Position numbers and translations under genes: made by a program | Shown here: one piece after another, positions 27,844 through 38,158 of the stretch | Numbering within the stretch: the stretch's first letter is position 1 | Layout: each line of letters opens with the position of its first letter | Assembly: GCA_016711045.1 (NCBI GenBank) | Contig: JADJTT010000013.1 | Coordinates: 62,001 to 126,000, forward strand | Length of the DNA stretch: 64,000 nucleotides | Direction: 5' to 3' | Source of the DNA: Saprospirales bacterium | Lineage (GTDB): Bacteria > Bacteroidota > Bacteroidia > Chitinophagales > Saprospiraceae | Notes under the pieces: model-generated | Seen by the model: the letters and a program-made list of their open reading frames with translations, nothing else | Told to the model about the DNA's origin: nothing | Databases searched by the model: none

Positions 27844-29202
27844 TTATTTCGCATCCTGAATCCATTGATCCCGCCCGATGGACATTTGCCAGGGCGATCC
27901 TCCATTCTCAATGCTCGAAAACATCGGCATCCAGTCTGCAGGTCCTTTTGATTCGGTGAGGATCTCGTATCGACGCATTTTCAGAATAGGCTCCATCGGA
28001 TTGATCAGCACCGGGCAAGCTTCCACACACGCATTGCAGGTGGTGCATGCATTGAGTTCTTCCGGTGAGATATGATCAAATAAGGACTTGCCATCCGAGA
28101 AATTTTCTTTTGATAAGGAAACACCCTCCCCACGAAGGTCTTCGCGGATATACTGCGAATCTTTGCTGTCGAGCTTATGGCCAACCTCTTCCATCCGGTC
28201 CCGGATGTCCATCATGATCTTCCGTGGCGATAGCTTTTTGCCGGTCAGGTTTGCCGGGCAAGAAGCCGTGCAGCGGCCACATTCCGTACAGGTATAGGCA
28301 TCGAGCAGGTTTTTCCAGGAAAGGTGGAAGATGTCCTTGACACCAAAGGTCGGAATCTCTTCGTCCATGGCCACCTCACCGGCTTCCGGATTGAAAAAGC
28401 TCTGTACAGTCCGGGTGACCTCGGGCATGTTCTCCATTTGTCCGCGAGGTGTCAGCCGGGCGAAATAGGTATTGGGGAAGGCTATTATAATATGCAGGTG
28501 CTTGGACTTGGGCAGGTAGTTTAAAAAGACAAAGACCATCAGAATATGGAGCCACCAACCGAAGCGTTCAATAATATGCAGGGAACCCTCCTTCAGCCCG
28601 CTGAAAAGCATGGGCCCCATCCAACTGCTGACGGCCAGGTTGCCGGTATCATGGTAGTGGGAAGGATTGATCTGCTGGAGCAACGTATCGGCTCCGTTCA
28701 TGCTGAAAACACTCACAATGAGCAGGAGCTCGAAGAGGAGAATGAGGTTGGCATCGAGGAAGGGCCAGCCTTTCATCTCTGCCTTGTGAAAACGAGGCAA
28801 CTTGAGCAGGTTTCTTCGGGCCAGGAAGATGAAGGTGGCCACAAAAGCCAACAAGCTGAGCACTTCCACAAAACTGATAATAACGGTGTAGACCCCGCCC
28901 AAGCTGGGGGCGAAAAAGCGATGTACGCCGAAAATCCCGTCAATGAAAATTTCGATCAGTTCCACGACGGTAATCAGGAAAGCGGTGTAAATAAACAAGT
29001 GGAAAACACCGGCGACCCAGTTGGTGAACATCTTTTGCTGGCCAAAGGCTACCAACAGGACATTTCGCCAGCGCTGACCTAAATGTCCGCCTATTTTTTC
29101 GTCCTTTCCCAGCAATATATTTCTTCGTATTTTTCCGAACTGCCAGGCTCCGTACCCCAGGGCTCCCAGCGCCACCAGTATGAATATGAGTTGTTGAATC
29201 AT
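27844..29202 (-). CDS. Membrane-anchored 4Fe-4S protein, HdrC / nitrate-reductase-gamma-like
   Basis: About 452 residues from the ATG at 29202 (MIQQLIFILVALGALGYGAW); the longer frame to 29286 would run into a perfect inverted repeat and is unlikely. The N-terminal half has five or six transmembrane segments like the NarI/DsrM cytochrome-b subunit. The C-terminal half has two ferredoxin motifs: CTECGRCTASCPANLTGKKLSP and CTTCNACVEACPVLINPMEP. Together with the CCG-domain protein encoded next, it resembles an Hdr-like complex linking soluble redox reactions to quinones. The two genes are 30 bp apart and form an operon transcribed leftward from the repeat-containing region. Confidence 0.9.
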   Translation of the reverse strand: MIQQLIFILVALGALGYGAWQFGKIRRNILLGKDEKIGGHLGQRWRNVLLVAFGQQKMFTNWVAGVFHLFIYTAFLITVVELIEIFIDGIFGVHRFFAPSLGGVYTVIISFVEVLSLLAFVATFIFLARRNLLKLPRFHKAEMKGWPFLDANLILLFELLLIVSVFSMNGADTLLQQINPSHYHDTGNLAVSSWMGPMLFSGLKEGSLHIIERFGWWLHILMVFVFLNYLPKSKHLHIIIAFPNTYFARLTPRGQMENMPEVTRTVQSFFNPEAGEVAMDEEIPTFGVKDIFHLSWKNLLDAYTCTECGRCTASCPANLTGKKLSPRKIMMDIRDRMEEVGHKLDSKDSQYIREDLRGEGVSLSKENFSDGKSLFDHISPEELNACTTCNACVEACPVLINPMEPILKMRRYEILTESKGPADWMPMFSSIENGGSPWQMSIGRDQWIQDAK

Positions 29203-29250
29203 GGCGCAAACAGGTTGTTTAGCGAATTTTCGCAAGATACCAAAAATGGC

Positions 29251-29314
29251 GTTTTTAAGTTTATAAGGGTATAAGTTTTTAGCCAAAAACTTATACCCTT
29301 ATAAACTTAAAAAC
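29251..29314. repeat. Perfect 30-bp inverted repeat between divergent genes
   Basis: Positions 29251-29280 are exactly the reverse complement of 29285-29314; the loop is AGCC. The arms are AT-rich with a central TATAAGGGTATAAG. The element lies between the Fe-S operon start (29202) and the phosphoribosyltransferase start (29349). Both promoters have to be in or beside it. Confidence 0.97.
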
Positions 29315-29348
29315 TGATAAAGGATTAATTTCGCTTCAAAGCTTATTT

Positions 29349-29843
29349 ATGAAAATCCTCGACCACTGGCAAATTCAGCAAAAGATAAAGCGATTGGCGT
29401 TTGAGATCCTGGAGCATAACTACGGCGAAGAGGAGATTATCCTGGCCGGGATCAACAATAACGGCATGGCCTTCGCAGAACTGCTCTTTGCCGAATTGCA
29501 GGACATTTCCACGCAAAAGATCGTGCTCACCCATATCCGGCTCAACCCTGCTGCACCTACCCAACATCCCATTCAATTGGATCTTCCTGTCCAGGAGCTT
29601 CAGGGAAAGGTCATTATCATAGTCGATGATGTAGCCAATACCGGCCGCACGATCTTCTATGCCATCAAACCCATTTTGGACGTGTTGCCAAAGAAGGTAG
29701 AAGTAGCTGTACTTGCCGACCGCACCCACAAATCCTTTCCCATTCGGGCCGATTATGTGGGACTTTCCCTTGCCACGACCTTGCTCCAGGACATCGATGT
29801 GCAAATCCGGGAGGTGGAGGAATGGGCGGTATACCTGGGGTAA
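29349..29843 (+). CDS. Type I phosphoribosyltransferase (PyrR/hypoxanthine PRT-like)
   Basis: A 164-residue cytoplasmic enzyme. The PRPP-binding loop is IIIVDDVANTGRTIFYAI (about 90-107), with the two acidic residues and the TGRT turn intact. The pyrophosphate loop region is IILAGINNNGMAFAELL. Length and order match the PyrR and nucleobase PRT family. The arginine-lysine substrate loop is replaced by HIRLNPAAPTQHP. Either uracil PRT/PyrR-like regulation or purine salvage is possible. It ends just inside a bidirectional terminator. Confidence 0.85.
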   Translation: MKILDHWQIQQKIKRLAFEILEHNYGEEEIILAGINNNGMAFAELLFAELQDISTQKIVLTHIRLNPAAPTQHPIQLDLPVQELQGKVIIIVDDVANTGRTIFYAIKPILDVLPKKVEVAVLADRTHKSFPIRADYVGLSLATTLLQDIDVQIREVEEWAVYLG

Positions 29844-29875
29844 AGTGAATAAACGCGCAAGCGGTTATTCACTTT
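29842..29875. terminator. Bidirectional terminator
   Basis: Arms of 15 bp (29842-29856 and 29861-29875, one mismatch) with a GCAA loop, flanked by A and T runs. It lies between the convergent phosphoribosyltransferase and beta-lactamase-family genes and contains the stop codon of the latter (29869-29871). Confidence 0.85.
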
Positions 29876-32214
29876 TTCATAGCTTTCTGCTTCATCCCCG
29901 CCTGATCCAGTATCAGGTGAGTCACGGCGCCCGATTCATCTTCTACAAAGGTGATGTATGCTTTCACCTCCTTGAGGAAATACTCCATTTTCGATTTTGG
30001 GAAGAGTTCGAACGTGGGTTGTCCGGTAACCTGGGCAAAGAGATGCGCCCCGTCATTGATAATTGTGATATCGACCGTCCCCAGTGCATAATCGCCTGAA
30101 AACCGTTCGTAGATAGCAGGGTCCACATTGGCGACCGCCTCCTGCTCCACTCTTGGCACTTTGAAGGTTTGTCCGCCCTGGGTATGCAAGGCATGGGTGA
30201 CGACCCCATTTTCATCCCGCACAAATTCGATCTGAGCATCCACGACCTTCCAGAAAAAACGGGTGTCGGTTTGAGGGAAAATCTCATTGGCTGGTTGATA
30301 GGCCAGTTTGGCGAAAAGCTGATCCCCCTTCCGGGTAATCACCATAATGGCGCCTCCTGGGTATTCGTAGTTGCCGGCATAATCGTCGTAGAGGTCGGCG
30401 TTGGTGATCTCTTTGACCGAATAGGAAGCTTGTTTGGCCAGGCTCTCCCAGGCAAAGAGCTCTATCAGGTCGTGGGTGTAGGCATCCGGACTTTTGTCGA
30501 TTACAGGCAAGCAATTGGTCAATACGGTTACGGTGAGGTTTTGCTCCGGCAAGCGGCTTAGGTTGGTGAGGAAGCCGTGCAGGCCTCCGCCGTGAGATAT
30601 TTCTTCCACTCCTCTGAACTGGCTTATTGCCCAACCGTATCCATACCCACCCATGCCCAATGCATCGGGTACTTCTCCATTGTCGAGTTTGACAGGTGTA
30701 TGAGCGGCTTCCAGTGTTTCTTTTTTCAGGACTTTCCCGCTGAATATCGCTTCATTCCATAGATACAGATCGCCTACGGTAGAGTAGAGATTGCCTGCGC
30801 CACCCGCCCAGGACATATCCCAATCCATGGACAGGTTGACGCTGTCGTTTTCAAATGCATAACCCAGGGCTTCATTTTTTGGTTTTTTGGCGTTGTCGCA
30901 GACCCCTGTCTTTTTCATGCCCAATGGGTCGAAAAATGTCTTTTTCAGATACTCATTGAAGGACATCCCCGAAACCTGCTCCACCAGATAGCCCAGGATG
31001 AAATACCCCGAGTTGTTGTAAGCCCAGTTGGTGCCCGGATCAAAGTCGTATTCGTATCCTTTGATCTCTTCGATCAGGTCTTTCCAGGCAATAGGGGACA
31101 CGACCCGGTCTATAAACATAGGGGTGTTCGTAAAGCTGTGGATACCCGAGGTATGCGTCAGTAAATGGTGGATAGTGACTTCGTCGCCCCTTGGAAAATC
31201 GGGGATGAATTTCGACAGCTTGTCGTCCAGATTCATCTTTCCTTTTTCAACTAAAGTCAATATGGCTGCAGAGGTAAACTGTTTTGAAATGCTACCGATC
31301 CGGAATTTGGTGTCTGGCGTTACCGGAATCTTCTTTTCTACATTGGCATAGCCAAATCCATGTTGGTAGAGTATCTTGCCATTCTGCGCCACCAATACAG
31401 CCGCTCCGGGCTGTGTGCCTTCCGATAAATCCTGAAACAGCTTATCTACTATTTTTTCTTTTGCGGGAAAAGGGATCTCTGTGTTGGCGCCGTGTTTCAC
31501 GAGTAAATCGGCTATTTCTGTCCGTCCCTTTATCTGGGCGGCTTGCCAGCTTGTCAGGCCGTATTTGCCGGATTGATTGGGATCGGCTTTATGGTCGAGC
31601 AGGAGTTTAACATTGTCCAGTTGCCCGGCCATGACCGCATTTTCCAGAATGCTGGATAATTGATCTTGTGGAAGGAAGTTCAACGAAAATCCCCAGTCCA
31701 GGATATCGTCCTGCACCCGGAGCAGTAAGGTATTTTTCCCTTTTTGAAAATTAAAAACGACGAGGTCCTCATTCGCCAGGTGGGGGCGAAGGGCAAATTT
31801 GTCGTGGATCAATGTGCCGTTCAGCCAGATCTTGATCCCATCATCGCTGCCCACACCGACCAGTCGTTCCCCGGCTTCGGGCACGTCTATTTCCGCATAG
31901 GCATACGCAAAGACATAGTCCGGTTTTTCGTAGAATGCATCGAGGTCGATGTATCCGTCTTTTCCTTCCACTTGCTGCCATTGGAACAACTTCCCTCTGT
32001 GCATCAGACTCAACCCCTCTTCCAGGTCTGAAAGCTGATCGGGGGAGATCAGGTCGTTCTCAAAGCTAGCTAGTTCCTGTTCTTGGGTGGGTTTATCAGT
32101 CCCTTCCACTACCGGGAAAGGGCCGAGGAGGAGGTAATGGGAGCTCAGTGATTGGGTGAAGAGTGAGGAGTGAAGGGTGAGGAGTGTCAAGAGAATAATA
32201 AAATGAGATCTCAT
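29869..32214 (-). CDS. Secreted beta-lactamase-family serine hydrolase with ankyrin repeats
   Basis: The ATG at 32214 was chosen because a signal peptide starts there (MRSHFIILLTLLTLHSSLFTQS); 781 residues. Residues 95-180 resemble a carbohydrate-binding-like domain (VGVGSDDGIKIWLNGTLIHD). Two ankyrin repeats follow (about 186-248). The beta-lactamase/PBP-type domain has S308-I-S-K311 as SxxK, Y399-N-N401 as YxN and HGGGLHGF as the KTG equivalent. The C-terminus has two DUF3471-like beta domains (YDDYAGNYEYPGGAIMVITRKGDQLFA and FSGDYALGTVDITIINDGAHLFA). Class C-like esterase or peptidase activity is likely; antibiotic resistance is not implied. Confidence 0.9.
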   Translation of the reverse strand: MRSHFIILLTLLTLHSSLFTQSLSSHYLLLGPFPVVEGTDKPTQEQELASFENDLISPDQLSDLEEGLSLMHRGKLFQWQQVEGKDGYIDLDAFYEKPDYVFAYAYAEIDVPEAGERLVGVGSDDGIKIWLNGTLIHDKFALRPHLANEDLVVFNFQKGKNTLLLRVQDDILDWGFSLNFLPQDQLSSILENAVMAGQLDNVKLLLDHKADPNQSGKYGLTSWQAAQIKGRTEIADLLVKHGANTEIPFPAKEKIVDKLFQDLSEGTQPGAAVLVAQNGKILYQHGFGYANVEKKIPVTPDTKFRIGSISKQFTSAAILTLVEKGKMNLDDKLSKFIPDFPRGDEVTIHHLLTHTSGIHSFTNTPMFIDRVVSPIAWKDLIEEIKGYEYDFDPGTNWAYNNSGYFILGYLVEQVSGMSFNEYLKKTFFDPLGMKKTGVCDNAKKPKNEALGYAFENDSVNLSMDWDMSWAGGAGNLYSTVGDLYLWNEAIFSGKVLKKETLEAAHTPVKLDNGEVPDALGMGGYGYGWAISQFRGVEEISHGGGLHGFLTNLSRLPEQNLTVTVLTNCLPVIDKSPDAYTHDLIELFAWESLAKQASYSVKEITNADLYDDYAGNYEYPGGAIMVITRKGDQLFAKLAYQPANEIFPQTDTRFFWKVVDAQIEFVRDENGVVTHALHTQGGQTFKVPRVEQEAVANVDPAIYERFSGDYALGTVDITIINDGAHLFAQVTGQPTFELFPKSKMEYFLKEVKAYITFVEDESGAVTHLILDQAGMKQKAMKK

Positions 32215-32308
32215 GGTGTGTGATTTTTGATGGAGGTAATGTCGATAGGTTAAGGAAGTCGGGCAATTTTTTTCTACAAATAGGCGGGATGCAAAGATGA
32301 AGGAAGGC

Positions 32309-32338
32309 TTGCAGCGGGGGGGCAAAAACACTATCTTG
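32309..32338 (+). promoter_or_regulatory. Candidate Bacteroidota promoter for the BNR protein
   Basis: TTG at 32309-32311 and TATCTTGA at 32332-32339, separated by 20 bp, approximate the Bacteroidota -33/-7 pattern TTG-N19-TAnnTTTG. The start codon of the downstream gene is at 32360. Confidence 0.4.
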
Positions 32339-32359
32339 AGACGAAGAAAATCACCTGTC

Positions 32360-33910
32360 ATGAAGAACCTGATCATACTGGCTGCATTATCTATTGGAGC
32401 CTCTGTGGCTTTTTCCCAAAACGTCCTCATCAGCGACCAGCAAAATCCTTGTGAGCCGTCTATCATACTGGATCCGGATAATCCGGAATACGTGGTGGCA
32501 GCTACTGTACTGGACAATTACTACGTCAGTGCAGATACGGGCCACACCTGGACGGAATACGAACTCCACTCTTCCTTTGGGGTGTGGGGTGATCCCGCAT
32601 TGGGCGTGGATACGGCAGGTCATTTCTATTTCTTTCACCTTTCCAACCCCTCGGTCGGTTCCTGGATCGACCGGATTGTATGCCAGAAGTCAACCGATCA
32701 GGGGGTGAACTGGAGCGATGGGTCCTTTGCCGGACTGAACGGCAACAAAGCCCAGGACAAGCACTGGTGCGCCATCGACCGTTCCACTAACTACATCTAC
32801 CTGACCTGGACTCAATTTGACCAATACGGCAGTACAAATCCAGCCGACAGCAGTATCATTCTTTTCTCCAAATCATTGGATGGCGGCCTCACCTGGACCG
32901 ATGCCAAACGCATTAATGAAGTGGCGGGAGATTGCACAGACTCCGACAACACGGTGGAAGGCGCGGTGCCGGCGGTGGGCCCCAACGGAGAGGTCTATGT
33001 GGCCTGGGCCGGGCCCGAAGGAATTGTCTTCGATCGCTCGATCGATCAGGGGGAAACCTGGCTTGATAAAGACATTTTCGTCGATCCCATGCCCACAGGC
33101 TGGGATTACGGGATCCCGGGCATTTATCGCTGCAACGGGTTGCCCGTGACGGACTGTGATATCAGTGGAGGCCTGCACCACGGGACGATCTACATCAACT
33201 GGTCTGACCAACGCAATGGCGCCGACGATACGGATGTGTGGCTGGCCAAATCGACCGATGGGGGGGATACCTGGCAGACCCCGATCCGGGTCAACAACGA
33301 TGGGATAGGGAAACAGCAGTTTCTCACCTGGATGGATATCGACCAGACTACCGGTTATTTATACTTTGTATTTTATGATCGGAGGAGCTATGCCGATATG
33401 TCCACCGACGTCTACCTGGCTCTTTCCACCGACGGTGGCGCGACTTTTATCAATAAAAAAATCAGCGAATCGCCTTTCGTGCCGAATCCCGGCGTCTTTT
33501 TCGGCGATTACAACAACATCGTCGCCCACAACGGGATCGTCCGGCCGATCTGGACACGGTTGCAGGATGGGCAGCTGAGTGTGTGGACCGACCTCACTAC
33601 CACGGAAGAGCTACTCGTGCAAACAGATGAGTCGAGGCACGGGTCGTTTGAGGTAAAAAACTTCCCCAATCCCAGCTCGGATGTCGTTTATTTTTCGTTC
33701 AACCTGCGCAAACCATCTGTGGTAGACCTCCAGCTCTTCGACTCGACCGGCAGGGTCATCGCCACGGTCATTGGTCACGAAAAATGGGATTTTGGCAAGC
33801 ATGTGATGCCTGTTGATCTCCATCAATTAAACCTGCCACCCGGCAATTATTACGGCAAATTGCTGATCGATGGGGAAGAGGTGGTGAAGAAGATGATCGT
33901 GGTGGATTGA
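32360..33910 (+). CDS. Secreted sialidase-like (BNR repeat) protein with T9SS type A sorting domain
   Basis: 516 residues from the ATG at 32360, where the signal peptide begins (MKNLIILAALSIGASVAFSQN). The body is a beta-propeller with Asp-box/BNR-type repeats (YVSADTGHTWTEY, KSTDQGVNWSDG, KSLDGGLTWTDA, RSIDQGETWLDK, KSTDGGDTWQTP, LSTDGGATFINKK). The final 85 residues (FPNPSSDVVYFSFNLRKPSVVDLQLFDSTGRVIAT, LNLPPGNYYGKLLIDGEEVVKKMIVV) are a T9SS type A sorting domain, so it is exported across the outer membrane. Catalytic residues of true sialidases were not identified; it may be a glycan-binding or hydrolytic propeller. It ends 16 bp from the convergent helicase gene. Confidence 0.9.
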   Translation: MKNLIILAALSIGASVAFSQNVLISDQQNPCEPSIILDPDNPEYVVAATVLDNYYVSADTGHTWTEYELHSSFGVWGDPALGVDTAGHFYFFHLSNPSVGSWIDRIVCQKSTDQGVNWSDGSFAGLNGNKAQDKHWCAIDRSTNYIYLTWTQFDQYGSTNPADSSIILFSKSLDGGLTWTDAKRINEVAGDCTDSDNTVEGAVPAVGPNGEVYVAWAGPEGIVFDRSIDQGETWLDKDIFVDPMPTGWDYGIPGIYRCNGLPVTDCDISGGLHHGTIYINWSDQRNGADDTDVWLAKSTDGGDTWQTPIRVNNDGIGKQQFLTWMDIDQTTGYLYFVFYDRRSYADMSTDVYLALSTDGGATFINKKISESPFVPNPGVFFGDYNNIVAHNGIVRPIWTRLQDGQLSVWTDLTTTEELLVQTDESRHGSFEVKNFPNPSSDVVYFSFNLRKPSVVDLQLFDSTGRVIATVIGHEKWDFGKHVMPVDLHQLNLPPGNYYGKLLIDGEEVVKKMIVVD

Positions 33911-33926
33911 AGGGGTATCATTAGTT

Positions 33927-35570
<1,644 letters not shown>

Positions 35571-35573
35571 TTG

Positions 35574-37421
35574 TTACAAAAACTCCTCCGGGCTCAGAAG
35601 TTGATCGCCGAGCGCTACCTGCCATTGGAAGCGGAGCATATTCTCCAGACTGAGGAATGAACTTGCCGTTGCTGTTCCGTTATCCGAGCCCTTTAGCTGC
35701 ATGGATAATTGGGGCCGGATCAGTTTTCGAAGAGCCTTGGGCAGCAGCACCGTGATGGCGAAGAGGCGAATGGTAGGCAAGATATTCAGCAGAATGTCGA
35801 CGAATTCTTTGGGGTTGAAGATCAGGTCTTCCTTCCCTTTTGAGGCAGTCAGGAGGCTGATTTGAGGGAAATAATCCGACAAGTGTGACAGATCGCGGAG
35901 CGCTTCCAACCGGATGGCTTTGTGGGTGTCGTCGGCAAACAGGTCCCGGAGTGAAATAGGCGCTTCGAGTGATTGGGTTTTATCTTCAATAACAATTTGC
36001 ACCCGGAAGGCGCCATCGAGGTCTTCGACCAGGATGACCGGCACATAGTGCTTATCGGTGATGTAGAGGCGGTTGAGCCAAAGCTGAATGGCCGAGGGGT
36101 GTTCGCGGGTTTCAAAATGATCAAAGCGCGTGACCTTTCCGGTGAAGAAGAGCGACAGCATGGGGTCTACATCCCAAAGGTCATGTCCTTTTTGGACGAA
36201 ATAGTTGATAAAAAGGGAGACCAGTGCGGGGAAGGCATCTTCCTCGGTGGGCGACCATCGTTTTTGATAAAATTGGTAGCTGAGGAGGGTAGTCGGCGTC
36301 AGCATTTCCACGAGGTCTGCGATTTCCCAGACATCCTCCTGAAGGTAGGCCGGCAGCCAACGGATGAGGAATTGCCCCTTCTCCAGTTCCAGCAATTGAG
36401 GAATATAGGCACTTTTTTCCGCCAGTTTTTCGGCCAGGCGAAAGGTGAGGATCAGCCCCCGCATCTCTTCCGAAAGGTGTTCCATCCGGCCCAGCGGCGC
36501 CTGGCGGAGCCATGCCACCAGGTCGTCGAGCTCGCGGAACGAAATACATGGGTCGCCTTTTTCATCGGTGCAATCGCATTGAAGGAATTCCAGATGATGA
36601 TTTAGCACGATCTCTATCTTCTCGGTTTGTTCCAGCTTGAGATCCCAATCTTCCTGCACCTCAGCAGTTATTGATTTGGCTACCTTGGAATAGACGGATC
36701 TCAGAGTTTTCCCAAAATCGCCTTCGGGATAAAAAACGGCATTGGGCGCCAGGACCCGGAGCAGTTGATCGCGGCAATCGGGCAACTTGGAAAAATCGAT
36801 ATCCGAAAAAAAACCGTCATCCCAAACCTGTGTATCGGGCCAGATCTGGTAGGGTTGGATGAGGCCGGAAAAGAGGGGGATAGAGACTCCCTTTTGACCG
36901 TTGGAGGTATAGCCTACCCCTGCTAATCCCTGAAACAGGTCGAAATCATGCAGTTCGAAAGCCAGAAAGGGATTCTTGTCGATCTCATTGGCCACGAGGT
37001 AGAGCACTGCAGCCATGTGTTTGCAGGGCACGGCCCAATCGGGACAGGAACAATGTCCGTCGAGGTCGTTCCAGGAGCGAGGAAATATGCGGATGCCCTG
37101 GTCGACACAGGCCTGATAAAGTTCAGGCGGCAATTCCCGGTTGAGCAATTTGGACAAAAAAAGCGGGTTGGCCGTGACTGCCTGTATGATCCGTGCCTTT
37201 TCATTGGCGGTGAATAGGGGAATTTCAAGCTGTACTTTATAGGGGCGGGGCCGGGTGCCCTGCACCTTTGCGGAAATAGTATTTTCCTCGATCTGGATAT
37301 CCCTTACGGCCCCTTTATTGGCGTAGGTTCTTCCCCGCGGGAGTCGGTTGGAGTAGTCGATATGGTGGAGTGCATGGAGCCATTGCTCACCCCACCAGGT
37401 ATTGCCGTAGGATTTTCGCAT
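35574..37421 (-). CDS. SWIM zinc-finger protein / SNF2-associated N-terminal half
   Basis: 615 residues. The SWIM zinc finger is CSCPDWAVPCKH (Cys124, Cys126, Cys133, His135), preceded by the typical SYGNTWWGEQWLHAL and RGRTYANKGAVRDI. Residues 250-600 look like the SNF2-helicase-associated region, ending in SSFLSLENMLRFQWQVALGDQLLSPEEFL before a TAA stop. In fused bacterial SNF2 enzymes, a phrase of the type DxLLxFxWxVALGDxxLxxEEF is followed directly by the KLxGxWVxLD-type segment that here begins the next ORF. The next ORF is in the same frame. Together they would form one protein of about 1165 residues. DNA-repair or chromosome-remodelling roles are likely. Confidence 0.87.
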   Translation of the reverse strand: MRKSYGNTWWGEQWLHALHHIDYSNRLPRGRTYANKGAVRDIQIEENTISAKVQGTRPRPYKVQLEIPLFTANEKARIIQAVTANPLFLSKLLNRELPPELYQACVDQGIRIFPRSWNDLDGHCSCPDWAVPCKHMAAVLYLVANEIDKNPFLAFELHDFDLFQGLAGVGYTSNGQKGVSIPLFSGLIQPYQIWPDTQVWDDGFFSDIDFSKLPDCRDQLLRVLAPNAVFYPEGDFGKTLRSVYSKVAKSITAEVQEDWDLKLEQTEKIEIVLNHHLEFLQCDCTDEKGDPCISFRELDDLVAWLRQAPLGRMEHLSEEMRGLILTFRLAEKLAEKSAYIPQLLELEKGQFLIRWLPAYLQEDVWEIADLVEMLTPTTLLSYQFYQKRWSPTEEDAFPALVSLFINYFVQKGHDLWDVDPMLSLFFTGKVTRFDHFETREHPSAIQLWLNRLYITDKHYVPVILVEDLDGAFRVQIVIEDKTQSLEAPISLRDLFADDTHKAIRLEALRDLSHLSDYFPQISLLTASKGKEDLIFNPKEFVDILLNILPTIRLFAITVLLPKALRKLIRPQLSMQLKGSDNGTATASSFLSLENMLRFQWQVALGDQLLSPEEFL

Positions 37422-37565
37422 GAGGATCCGGTCAATTAGGCTGGAAAGTTAAAAAACTATTTCCCTTTGTAAAGGTTTCATCTTAGATGAATGGCGAAAA
37501 GGTACCCTGTTGGGTCCGTGTATGAGATTTAGCACTTTTATGTAAAAAAATCCGGGTATTTTGGG

Positions 37566-37573
37566 TAAATTTG
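37566..37573 (+). promoter_or_regulatory. Possible -7 element of the cold-shock gene
   Basis: TAAATTTG matches the TAnnTTTG -7 consensus of Bacteroidota and lies 53 bp before the start codon. No clear TTG is found at the expected -33 distance, so the call is weak. Confidence 0.35.
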
Positions 37574-37625
37574 CGCCGCCACCCTTCGAAAGTAAATTTA
37601 ATTATTAAAAAGTATAAATTGATAC

Positions 37626-38084
37626 ATGGGTAAATCGCAAGAGTCTTTCAGCAAGAAAGAAAAAGAAAAAAAACGCAGAAAAAAGAACCAGGAAAAGTTG
37701 GAACGTCGGGAGCAGCGCAAAGTGGAGAAGGCCGAAGGTGGTACTAAGACCTTTGAAGATATGATCTCCTACGTGGATGAAAACGGCCATTTTTCCTCCA
37801 CTCCACCCGATCCTTCCAAACGAAAAAAGATCAAGGCTGAAGACATCATTATTAGCGTACCTCCAAGAGATGACACGCCTTATGAAACTGTTCGCAAAGG
37901 GCAAGTGAAATTTTTCAACAATGAAAAAGGCTACGGCTTCATCATTGACGCAGAAACGGAAGAAAGCATCTTTGTACACGCTAATAGCACCGATGGGCCT
38001 ATCCAGGAAAACGACAAGGTGACCTTTGAAGTTGAAATGGGGCCTAAGGGCGCCAATGCGGTGAATGTGAAGCTGGTGCAGTAA
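37626..38084 (+). CDS. Cold-shock-domain protein with Lys-rich N-terminal extension
   Basis: 152 residues. The C-terminal 65 residues are a cold-shock domain (KGQVKFFNNEKGYGFIIDAETEESIFVHANS) with RNP1 KGYGFI and RNP2 IFVHAN, which bind single-stranded RNA/DNA. The N-terminal 80 residues are highly charged (MGKSQESFSKKEKEKKRRKKNQEKLERREQRK in several short basic blocks) and probably add nonspecific nucleic-acid binding. This layout is about twice the length of CspA and is common in Bacteroidota. It probably acts as an RNA chaperone. It is followed by a strong terminator. Confidence 0.93.
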   Translation: MGKSQESFSKKEKEKKRRKKNQEKLERREQRKVEKAEGGTKTFEDMISYVDENGHFSSTPPDPSKRKKIKAEDIIISVPPRDDTPYETVRKGQVKFFNNEKGYGFIIDAETEESIFVHANSTDGPIQENDKVTFEVEMGPKGANAVNVKLVQ

Positions 38085-38100
38085 AAAAACTGTCTCTATA

Positions 38101-38135
38101 AAAAAGCCCGAAGGTTGATGACCTTCGGGCTTTTT
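38101..38135. terminator. Rho-independent terminator (bidirectional)
   Basis: 15-bp perfect arms AAAAAGCCCGAAGGT (38101-38115) and ACCTTCGGGCTTTTT (38121-38135) with loop TGATG. It serves the cold-shock gene and the convergent BNR/T9SS gene ending at 38159. Confidence 0.93.
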
Positions 38136-38158
38136 CCTTTTTAAAAATGTCAACTCCG

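Noticed and set aside
29203..29286. Longer N-terminus for the membrane Fe-S protein starting at 29286
   Set aside because: It would place the start inside the perfect inverted repeat and put 28 basic residues before a normal first membrane helix; the ATG at 29202 fits better.
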